A stretch of DNA of 5,403 nt. Origin: an uncultured Bacteroidales bacterium (GTDB lineage: Bacteria > Bacteroidota > Bacteroidia > Bacteroidales > Paludibacteraceae). Positions 1-5,403 of the stretch are shown here, piece by piece (positions within the stretch are counted from its first letter, which is position 1; the number at the start of each line of letters is the position of its first letter). Both the position numbers and the translations under genes were made by a program. The stretch covers positions 1 through 5,403 of the forward strand of contig ONXE01000133.1 of assembly GCA_900321775.1 (NCBI GenBank), in the 5' to 3' direction. The notes beneath the pieces were generated by a model. It was not told where the DNA came from and did not search any database. It saw only the letters and a list, made by a program, of their open reading frames with translations.

Positions 1-1
1 C

Positions 2-1480
2 GACAACGACAAAGATACTGTTTACCCGAACGGTGCGAGTCAAAGCAAGAGTCGCGACTACTGCGACTACATGCAGACACAGATTGTGGAAGATGTTCGC
101 GCCCTCTATGCGCCCGAATGGACACGACGGATGCTGCACAACTCCAGTTATTCGGAGGCGCGCGTACCGAAAGTGCCGGCGGTGCTGCTTGAGCTGTTAA
201 GCCACCAGAATTTTGCCGACATGCGTTACGGTTTGGATCCGCGTTTCCGTTTCACGGTCAGCCGTGCAATCTATAAGGGCATGCTGCGTTTCCTGCACGA
301 GCAATACGGCACACCGTATTTGGTACAACCGTTGCCGGTGAAGAACTTCAGCGCCGAGATAGAGGACGGCAACGCGCTGCTCAGCTGGATGCCCGTTTCC
401 GACCCGCTGGAGGACTCGGCCGAGCCAAACTTCTACGTGGTTTATACCCGTGTGGATGACGGCGACTGGGACAATGGGCGGCGGGTCGTATACGAAGCCG
501 GAACCTATCTTGCCCTCCCCATCGAAACAGGCAAACGCTACGATTTCAAGGTGGTGGCAGGCAATGCCGGCGGTGTATCGTTCCCGAGCGAAGTACTGAG
601 CGTCTATAAAGCGCCGGAAGAGATAGGCAAGGTGCTGATAGTGAACGGCTTCAATCGTGTAGGAGCGCCGGACATTATAGCCAATACCGACTCGCTTGCC
701 GGTTTCCAAACCGAGAGTTATCCTGTGGCGTATAAGAAAGATGTGATTTATATCGGCGCGGAATATGATTTCGTGAAGGCCAATCAGTGGACGAGCGACG
801 ACGACCAGGGTTTTGGCGCGTGCTACGCGGATAAGGCCAAAGAAACGGAGGCCGGTAACACGTTTGACTACCCGGTGATGCATGGCAAAGTGCTGGAGAA
901 ATTAGGCTATTCGTACTGCAGTTGTGCAGCGGGAGCCGTTGACAGTTTGATGCTTGCACGGTATGAGGTAGTGGACCTGATTATGGGCAAGCAGAAAGAG
1001 ACAAGTCTGGGCGTGCAGAAGATTACGACTGATTTTAAGACGTTTACGCCGGAACTGCAGGCCGCGTTGCGAGTTTACCAAGGCAACCTACTCTGCTCTG
1101 GCGCATATATAGGTTCGGACATGCGCTGCAAGGCAGACACGGCATTTACGCGCCAAGTGCTTCATTATGAATACCGCACGCATCATGCCACGAGGAACGG
1201 CAAGGTAAGAGTAGCCCTTCCGGGACAACAGATTTCCGGCAAAGAGTTTTCGTTGGTAATGGAGCAGAATCCGACTATTCTGCCGACGGAAAACCCCGAC
1301 GCCATCCGTCCTGCAGGCAAAAATGCCAAGACGTGCGTTCGCTATGACGACAGCGGCTTGGGCGCAGGTGTACAATACGAAGAAAACGGCCATAAACAAC
1401 TGATTTATAGCTTCCCTTTGGAGAGTCTAGAGCAGTTTGAGCCGTTCTACGAAAACGCTATTATGTGGTTAACAAAATGA
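2..1480 (+). CDS. Amidase_3-like / FN3 envelope protein, 'xanthan lyase' type (5' partial)
   Basis: The reading frame is open from base 2, so the ATG at 71 is internal and the true N-terminus lies upstream; 492 residues are visible, numbered here from base 2. Residues about 50-100 match the end of zinc N-acetylmuramoyl-L-alanine amidases (amidase_3): a VPAVLLELLSHQNFADM block, with E64 at the place of the family's catalytic glutamate, then a DPRFRF..SRAIYKGML helix. The zinc histidines would be upstream of the window. Residues about 108-208 look like a fibronectin type III domain (LSWMPV, a YVVYTR strand, YDFKVVAGNAGG). From about residue 210 (KVLIVNGFNR) to the end is a domain of alternating beta/alpha character that I cannot name. 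Bacteroidales homologues are usually labelled xanthan lyase or golvesin C-terminal-like proteins. From family knowledge it is probably exported and acts on peptidoglycan or another cell-surface glycan; that activity is inferred. The stop overlaps the next gene's ATG. Confidence 0.82.
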   Translation, partial: DNDKDTVYPNGASQSKSRDYCDYMQTQIVEDVRALYAPEWTRRMLHNSSYSEARVPKVPAVLLELLSHQNFADMRYGLDPRFRFTVSRAIYKGMLRFLHEQYGTPYLVQPLPVKNFSAEIEDGNALLSWMPVSDPLEDSAEPNFYVVYTRVDDGDWDNGRRVVYEAGTYLALPIETGKRYDFKVVAGNAGGVSFPSEVLSVYKAPEEIGKVLIVNGFNRVGAPDIIANTDSLAGFQTESYPVAYKKDVIYIGAEYDFVKANQWTSDDDQGFGACYADKAKETEAGNTFDYPVMHGKVLEKLGYSYCSCAAGAVDSLMLARYEVVDLIMGKQKETSLGVQKITTDFKTFTPELQAALRVYQGNLLCSGAYIGSDMRCKADTAFTRQVLHYEYRTHHATRNGKVRVALPGQQISGKEFSLVMEQNPTILPTENPDAIRPAGKNAKTCVRYDDSGLGAGVQYEENGHKQLIYSFPLESLEQFEPFYENAIMWLTK

Positions 1481-2895
1481 GTAAAAAGAAACCGCTCCCG
1501 TTGCTGGAGGACATAGAGATTACGGGCGTTGCAGCCGAGGGCAAGGCGCTGTGCCGCATAGATGACTGTGTGGTGTTTGTGCCGTTTTGCGTGCCCGGAG
1601 ACGTGGTAGATTTGCAGATTACCCGAAAGAAGCACTCGTTCATGGAGGCACGTGTAGAGAAGGTGAAAAAGCCATCTTCTATGCGTTGTGAAGCACGCTG
1701 CAAGCATTTCGGCGAATGCGGAGGTTGCAAATGGCAGATCCTACCCTACGCGGAACAATTGCGCTACAAGCAACAGCAGGTGGTTGACAACCTGACACGC
1801 ATCGGCAAAGTGGCGCTGCCCGAGATTAGTCCTATTCTTGGTTCGAAGCATGAGTACGAGTATCGGAACAAACTGGAATTCAGTTTCTCAGACAAGAAAT
1901 GGCTGTCGTGGGACGCTATCCGCGAAGCCGGCGGTTTGGAGAATGTGGACAAGAGTTACGCGTTGGGCTTTCATGCTCCGAGCAGTTTTGACAAGGTGCT
2001 GGATATAGAAGAATGTTTCCTCATGCCAGACATCAACAATCGAATCCGGAATTTCCTGAGAGAGTATGGCCGCGAGCATGGTCTGACCTTCTACAATGAG
2101 CGCGAACACAGCGGTTTTATGCGTTCGCTGATTCTTCGCAGCAACGAGCAAGATGAAATAATGGTTACTATCGCCTTTGCGGAGGACCGTCCAGAGGAGC
2201 GCGAAGCTTTGTTGAAAGCGGTTCATGAGGCTTTCCCGGAAATAACTGCTCTGCTGTGGGTACTGAACGAGAAGTTTAACGACACGATTGGCGATCTAGA
2301 GGTACACACGTATTTCGGGAACGACCATATCATCGAGACGATGGAGAATCTGCACTTCAAAGTCGGGCCGAAATCGTTTTACCAGACCAACACCGACCAG
2401 GCATATGAATTATATAAGGTAGTGCGCGCGTACGCGGGGATGACGGGCAGCGAACTGGTATATGACCTGTACACGGGTACGGGAACCATCGCGCAGTTTG
2501 TGGCGGCTCAAGCCAGACAAGTCATTGGTATTGAGTACGTTCCGGAGGCAATCGAGGACGCGAAAATCAATGCGGCGTTCAACGGCATTGAGAACACGCT
2601 GTTCTTTGCCGGCGACATGAGGAAAGTACTGAATGAGGCGTTTATCGCGCAGTACGGAAGGCCGAATGTGATTATCACAGACCCACCCCGCGCCGGCATG
2701 GACGAAGATGTGGTGAAAACGATACTGTTTGCCTCGCCGGAGCGCATTGTGTATGTAAGTTGCAATCCTGCCACACAAGCACGTGATTTGCAGCTGCTTG
2801 ACGCGGAGTACGAGGTTAAGGCTGTTCAGCCGGTGGATATGTTCCCGCATACCCAACACGTAGAGAATGTTGTACTATTAAATAAAAGAAAATGA
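1477..2895 (+). CDS. rlmD: 23S rRNA (uracil-C5)-methyltransferase, RlmD/RumA type
   Basis: This 472-residue enzyme belongs to the TrmA/RumA family, which transfers a methyl group from S-adenosylmethionine to C5 of a uridine, in RlmD to U1939 of 23S rRNA. An N-terminal TRAM-like beta domain covers about residues 8-65. Iron-sulfur ligands C75, C81 and C84 (CX5CX2C) plus C180 reproduce the RumA [4Fe-4S] pattern. The methyltransferase domain shows FYQTN (Q303), the SAM-binding DLYTGTGT (330-337), TDPPRAGMD (401-409), the catalytic cysteine C429 in YVSCNPAT, and the general-base glutamate E463 in QHVENVVLL. All key residues are present and the length fits the family. I chose ATG 1477 because it overlaps the upstream stop as ATGA and begins MSKKK, which resembles family N-termini; a GTG at 1465 would add only four residues. 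Bacteroidetes can carry more than one paralogue, so the exact target uridine (U1939 or U747) is less certain than the family. Confidence 0.93.
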   Translation: MSKKKPLPLLEDIEITGVAAEGKALCRIDDCVVFVPFCVPGDVVDLQITRKKHSFMEARVEKVKKPSSMRCEARCKHFGECGGCKWQILPYAEQLRYKQQQVVDNLTRIGKVALPEISPILGSKHEYEYRNKLEFSFSDKKWLSWDAIREAGGLENVDKSYALGFHAPSSFDKVLDIEECFLMPDINNRIRNFLREYGREHGLTFYNEREHSGFMRSLILRSNEQDEIMVTIAFAEDRPEEREALLKAVHEAFPEITALLWVLNEKFNDTIGDLEVHTYFGNDHIIETMENLHFKVGPKSFYQTNTDQAYELYKVVRAYAGMTGSELVYDLYTGTGTIAQFVAAQARQVIGIEYVPEAIEDAKINAAFNGIENTLFFAGDMRKVLNEAFIAQYGRPNVIITDPPRAGMDEDVVKTILFASPERIVYVSCNPATQARDLQLLDAEYEVKAVQPVDMFPHTQHVENVVLLNKRK

Positions 2896-4010
2896 ATTTG
2901 TTAGGACTCATATTGCTGCTGTTCAACCTGACGCCGTTGCATCAAGCGGGTTATCAGGGCCAGGGCATGAAGATTGCCGTTATCGACGGCGGTTTCTTCC
3001 GCGCCAACGACCCGACGGTCTTTCCGCAGGACCAGATACTGGGCGTGTACAACATGCTGAAGGGTGACAGTCTGGCGGTGGATTCGTTCGGGATGTTCAA
3101 TGATTCGGTGAATGTGCACGGAACGATGGTGCTGAGCACGATGCTCTATCAAGATACGACAGAAGGCGGGTTCGTCGGCACTGCACCGAAAGCTTCGTTT
3201 TACCTCATCAAATCGGAGGACATCTACGCCGAGTACTACGGCGAGGTGGAGCGTCTGGCTCGCGCGTTCCGTCTGGCGGACTCACTCGACGTGGACATCG
3301 TGACCGTTTCGCTGGGTTACAGCCGATTCGACGACATTGACGGTCAGCCCAATCCGCTGAATTTCACCTATGCTGACATGGACGGTAGGGCGAGTCCCGC
3401 CTCGCGTGCCGCGACCGAGTTGGTGCGCAAGGGCCGGCTCGTGGTGGTGGCGGCAGGCAATGACGGCGAAAGGCCCTGGCATTACATCGCGTCGCCGGCG
3501 GACGCGGACAGTATTCTGACGGTGGGAGCGGTGAACGTGAACGACAACGACAGCGTGGCACCGTTCAGCAGCTACGGTCCCACGTCGGACGGCCGACTCA
3601 AACCCGAGACGAGCGCTTCCGGCTGGGGAGCTACGGTGTACAAACCTGCAGAACAGGACGAGCAGGGCAATTACGTGGGCGCAGTGGGTGTGGCCAACGG
3701 TACGTCGTTTGCGGCACCCGCTACGGCAGGGATGGCGGCTTGTCTTTGGCAGGCACTGCCCAACCTGACGAGTATGGAACTGCGCGACCTGATCATGCAG
3801 AGCAGCTCCCTCTACCCGCTTCACGAAGACCAACGAGGCTACGGAATACCGGATGCATGGTTTGCTTATAGCGGGGAACGGCTGAGCCTGAAAGAGCTGC
3901 TGAACGCAGACGAACGCGTACAAAAACGTGTTGAGAACGGGCAATTGATGATACTGAAAAATGGCATCAAATATACTGTTTTGGGACTTCCGGTGCAGAA
4001 AAACGACTAA
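2892..4010 (+). CDS. S8 family (subtilisin-like) serine peptidase, propeptide-less
   Basis: The 372-residue product carries a complete subtilase catalytic set: Asp32 in KIAVIDGGF, His76 in NVHGTMV, oxyanion-hole Asn190 in VVAAGNDG, and nucleophile Ser272 in NGTSFAAPATAGMA. An active endopeptidase is therefore expected. Residues 3-13 are hydrophobic (LLGLILLLFNL) and could be an export signal or anchor, but no basic residue precedes them and the catalytic domain (LHQAGYQGQG) begins at once. The inhibitor-like propeptide common in larger Bacteroidetes subtilases is therefore missing. The C-terminus (346-369, KRVENGQLMILKNGIKY and following) resembles a short ending that I recall from many Prevotella/Bacteroides secreted proteins. 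The start ATG overlaps the rlmD stop as ATGA, which indicates translational coupling and argues against a start further upstream. Parts of the gene are visibly G+C-rich; 3421-3480 is about 72% by hand count. The substrate is unknown. Confidence 0.92.
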   Translation: MNLLGLILLLFNLTPLHQAGYQGQGMKIAVIDGGFFRANDPTVFPQDQILGVYNMLKGDSLAVDSFGMFNDSVNVHGTMVLSTMLYQDTTEGGFVGTAPKASFYLIKSEDIYAEYYGEVERLARAFRLADSLDVDIVTVSLGYSRFDDIDGQPNPLNFTYADMDGRASPASRAATELVRKGRLVVVAAGNDGERPWHYIASPADADSILTVGAVNVNDNDSVAPFSSYGPTSDGRLKPETSASGWGATVYKPAEQDEQGNYVGAVGVANGTSFAAPATAGMAACLWQALPNLTSMELRDLIMQSSSLYPLHEDQRGYGIPDAWFAYSGERLSLKELLNADERVQKRVENGQLMILKNGIKYTVLGLPVQKND

Positions 4011-4019
4011 TTTCGGGTG

Positions 4020-4043
4020 AAAAATGCATTTTTTTGCGTTTTT
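4020..4043 (+). terminator. Possible weak A/U-rich terminator hairpin after the S8 peptidase gene
   Basis: AAAAATGCA (4020-4028) can pair with TGCGTTTTT (4035-4043) through a six-T loop. This gives nine base pairs including one G·U, and the U5 tract forms the 3' arm. It lies 10 bases after the stop at 4010 and just before the next promoter's -33 element, the expected place for an operon end. Only two pairs are G-C, so it would be weak. It may instead simply be the A/T-rich upstream region of the ffs promoter. Confidence 0.35.
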
Positions 4044-4044
4044 A

Positions 4045-4076
4045 TTTGGTCAATTCAAAAAAAAGCAGTAACTTTG
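4045..4076 (+). promoter_or_regulatory. Bacteroidetes -33/-7 promoter driving the SRP RNA gene
   Basis: The -33 element TTTG (4045-4048) and the -7 element TAACTTTG (4069-4076) are separated by 20 bases. This matches the Bacteroidetes primary-sigma consensus TTTG / 19-21 nt / TAnnTTTG at every specified position. An eight-A tract (4057-4064) lies in the spacer and T-rich sequence lies upstream, both common at strong promoters. Transcription should start roughly 4-8 bases after 4076, about 4080-4084. The RNA at 4094-4195 follows directly, which fits constitutive high expression of a stable RNA. Confidence 0.85.
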
Positions 4077-4093
4077 CAGTCCAATTCAGAAAG

Positions 4094-4195
4094 TTAGGGA
4101 AGTCCTACACGACCAGCTCCCTGTGAATTCCCCCAGGTCTTGACCGAAGCAAGGGTAATAGGTTGTAGCGGTGCGATGTAGATCGCTTCCCTTTT
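4094..4195 (+). ncRNA. ffs: Signal recognition particle RNA, small bacterial (4.5S) type
   Basis: This is the RNA scaffold of the signal recognition particle, which binds Ffh and helps target nascent membrane proteins to FtsY and SecYEG. The conserved domain IV is at about 4130-4156: CCCCCAGG, a short hairpin, then AGCAAGGGTAA. CAGG (4134-4137) faces AGCA (4148-4151) as the symmetric internal loop bound by the Ffh M domain. The flanks form one long rod: 4096-4102 with 4186-4192, 4105-4109 with 4177-4181, 4110-4114 with 4170-4175 (one bulged G), 4116-4118 with 4167-4169, and 4131-4133 with 4153-4155. There is no room for an Alu domain, so it is the short Gram-negative form, about 100 nt. The primary transcript probably runs from about 4082 to 4197. 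The apical loop is not the usual GGAA: U4138-A4147 and C4139-G4146 close a UUGACC loop. Ends are approximate; the identification rests on motif and fold. Confidence 0.87.
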
Positions 4196-4197
4196 TT
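4186..4197 (+). terminator. Intrinsic terminator formed by the closing helix of the SRP RNA plus U6
   Basis: CTTCCCT (4186-4192) pairs with AGGGAAG (4096-4102) at the base of the SRP RNA rod. It is followed immediately by a run of Ts to 4197, six counting the last paired base. The stable RNA's own terminal stem therefore doubles as the terminator. Because the pairing arms are about 85 bases apart, termination may be incomplete, which would allow read-through into the helicase gene at 4208. Confidence 0.55.
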
Positions 4198-4207
4198 CGT
4201 GTTCACC

Positions 4208-5403
4208 ATGTTAGAAGACTATATCATAGCACAGATTAGGAAAGAACTACCTTTTGCTCCCAATCAGGGACAGGAGTTGTTGCTTGCGAAACTCGGCAGG
4301 TTTATTGCCTGTCGTGCGCCAGAAAGTGCTTTTGTCCTCAGAGGTTATGCGGGCACGGGCAAGACGAGTATGGTGTCTGCGCTGGTGCGAGCGATGGACA
4401 AACTGAAGCAACCGTTCTGTCTGCTGGCTCCTACAGGTCGTGCGGCCAAGGTACTGGCGGCTTATTCGGGTTTTCCTGCATATACAATTCACAAACGCAT
4501 CTACCGCCAGCGGCAGTTGGGCTCGGAGGAGTTCGGCTTGGCAGCAAACATGCAGCAAAACACCCTGTTCATAGTGGACGAGGCTTCGATGTTGGCCAAT
4601 CAGACCGATCACATAAGTCCCTTTGGTAGCGGACAACTGTTAGACGACCTGATTCGGTTTGTTTTCAGCGGGCAGAACTGCAGTCTGCTATTGTTGGGCG
4701 ACGATGCGCAGTTACCTCCGGTAGGACAATCCGACTCGCCCGCGCTAAACGTAGCTTTTCTGAGAGGATACGGGCTAAACGTCAGCGAGCACACACTGAT
4801 GGAAGTGGCTCGACAGGCATTGGATTCGGGGATATTGTTCAACGCGACAAAGATACGCGACCAACTCAGTTCGGGGCAGGTGAACCTGATGCCGGAGATT
4901 CGTACAGAGGGCTTTTCAGACATTCGTTCGCTGTATGAGAGGGACGATTTTTTGCAGACTCTGGAGGAGGCCTACGACGATGTAGGATTGGAGGATACGA
5001 TTTTGATTACGCGCACCAACCTGCGCACCAACCTGTACAATCAAGGCGTTCGTAATCAGATACTTTGGCGGGAAGAAAACATTGCTCAAGGAGACCGAAT
5101 CATGGTGACGAAGAACAACTATTTTTGGTCCGAGCAGTACGATAATCTACCTTTTTTGGCCAACGGAGATATCCTGGAGATTGTTAGACTGAGGAACGAA
5201 CGCGAATTGTACGGTTTTCGGTTTGTAGACGCATCGCTTAGGTCGGTGGATTACAACTGGGAGATAGATGTGACGCTATGGTTGGACACATTGTTCACCG
5301 ACTCTCCTGAAGCCAATTTTGCTTTGCAGAAGCAACTTTTCCTGCGAGTAGCAGAGGATTATCCCGAGATTCGGAACAAACGCGAGTTGTGGAAAGAGGT
5401 GAT
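4208..5403 (+). CDS. RecD-like ATP-dependent DNA helicase, SF1B (3' partial)
   Basis: The frame is open from ATG 4208 to the window end, showing 398 complete codons. Helicase motifs in order are: an N-terminal Q-like region (FAPNQGQELLL), Walker A GYAGTGKT (46-53, Lys52), motif Ia APTGRAAK (74-81), YTIHK (92-96), Walker B IVDEASM (122-128, Asp124/Glu125), motif III LLGDDAQLPPVGQ (162-174), ILITRTNLRTNLYNQ with following R-x-x-I, GDRIMVTKNNYFW (295-307), and the RecD2-like ANGD (318-321). This is the compact AAA/RecD-like helicase common in Bacteroidetes, usually about 470 residues. The last motifs (family HKxQG and beyond) should lie just past the window. It presumably unwinds DNA 5' to 3' in repair or recombination; this is inferred from RecD2 and Pif1 relatives. 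MLEDY..AQI matches the N-terminus typical of the family, supporting this ATG over an in-frame GTG at 4199. No Shine-Dalgarno is visible, and the ATG lies 10 bases after the SRP RNA's U-run. Confidence 0.9.
   Translation, partial: MLEDYIIAQIRKELPFAPNQGQELLLAKLGRFIACRAPESAFVLRGYAGTGKTSMVSALVRAMDKLKQPFCLLAPTGRAAKVLAAYSGFPAYTIHKRIYRQRQLGSEEFGLAANMQQNTLFIVDEASMLANQTDHISPFGSGQLLDDLIRFVFSGQNCSLLLLGDDAQLPPVGQSDSPALNVAFLRGYGLNVSEHTLMEVARQALDSGILFNATKIRDQLSSGQVNLMPEIRTEGFSDIRSLYERDDFLQTLEEAYDDVGLEDTILITRTNLRTNLYNQGVRNQILWREENIAQGDRIMVTKNNYFWSEQYDNLPFLANGDILEIVRLRNERELYGFRFVDASLRSVDYNWEIDVTLWLDTLFTDSPEANFALQKQLFLRVAEDYPEIRNKRELWKEV

Noticed and set aside
71..73. ATG 71 as the start of the first gene.
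   Set aside because: The frame is open to base 2 and the upstream residues (DNDKDTVYPNGASQ...) read as protein continuous with the amidase domain, which would otherwise lack its zinc-binding part.
197..883. A 228-codon open frame on the - strand opposite the amidase-FN3 gene, and other long antisense frames (e.g. 2410-2859, 3282-3944).
   Set aside because: They lie fully inside well-recognised + strand genes, their translations have low-complexity Arg/His/Cys-rich composition, and no domain is recognisable. They are shadows of codon bias.
1465..1467. GTG 1465 as the rlmD start.
   Set aside because: It adds only MVNK and overlaps the upstream gene by 16 bases. ATG 1477 with the ATGA overlap is the standard arrangement and repeats at the next junction.
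4081..4200. tRNA, tmRNA or riboswitch as alternatives for the structured intergenic RNA.
   Set aside because: There is no cloverleaf, CCA end or T-loop motif, and no known riboswitch core. The CCCAGG...AGCAAGGG core and single long rod fit SRP RNA instead.
4199..4201. In-frame GTG 4199 as the helicase start.
   Set aside because: It sits two bases after the terminator U-run and would add only three residues (VFT). The residues from ATG 4208 match the typical family N-terminus.
5012..5035. Perfect 12-base tandem repeat CGCACCAACCTG x2 in the helicase gene (RTNLRTNL, residues 269-276).
   Set aside because: Family members as I recall them have a motif of the same length here (ITRSNxRxNLYNQ-like), so the repeat does not insert residues. 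It is likely coincidence of codon choice rather than a recent duplication.

Overview
The window suggests a bacterium of the Bacteroidetes, most likely order Bacteroidales. The evidence is an exact Bacteroidetes-type promoter (TTTG, 20-nt spacer, TAACTTTG), the lack of Shine-Dalgarno sequences before the genes, and the gene families present: a Bacteroidales 'xanthan lyase/golvesin-like' amidase-FN3 protein, a Bacteroidetes S8 peptidase and a short RecD-like helicase. I cannot assign a genus. All supported genes are on the + strand. No mobile element, CRISPR array, rRNA or tRNA gene was seen.

Positions 2-4010 hold three tightly packed genes. The first is the 3' part of a large protein with an amidase_3-like end, an FN3 domain and a C-terminal domain of unknown function (2-1480). 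It is followed by an RlmD-type Fe-S 23S rRNA m5U methyltransferase (1477-2895) and a short subtilisin-like S8 protease (2892-4010). Both junctions are 4-base ATGA stop/start overlaps, so the three are almost certainly one operon with coupled translation, although their functions (envelope, rRNA modification, proteolysis) are unrelated.

Positions 4011-4207 contain no protein gene but are densely used. An A/U-rich hairpin (possible weak terminator) abuts a strong promoter. That promoter drives a roughly 100-nt rod-shaped RNA that I identify as the small bacterial signal recognition particle RNA (ffs, 4.5S type). Its closing helix plus a U6 run forms a terminator.

Only ten bases after that U-run begins a RecD-like ATP-dependent DNA helicase (4208 to beyond the window end). 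It has no visible promoter of its own, so it probably depends on read-through or processing of the SRP RNA transcript.

The window is mostly housekeeping sequence and I see no convincing new multi-gene system. The points most worth a second look are the non-GNRA apical loop of the SRP RNA, the ffs-helicase junction, and the propeptide-less S8 protease with a short conserved-looking C-terminal tag.
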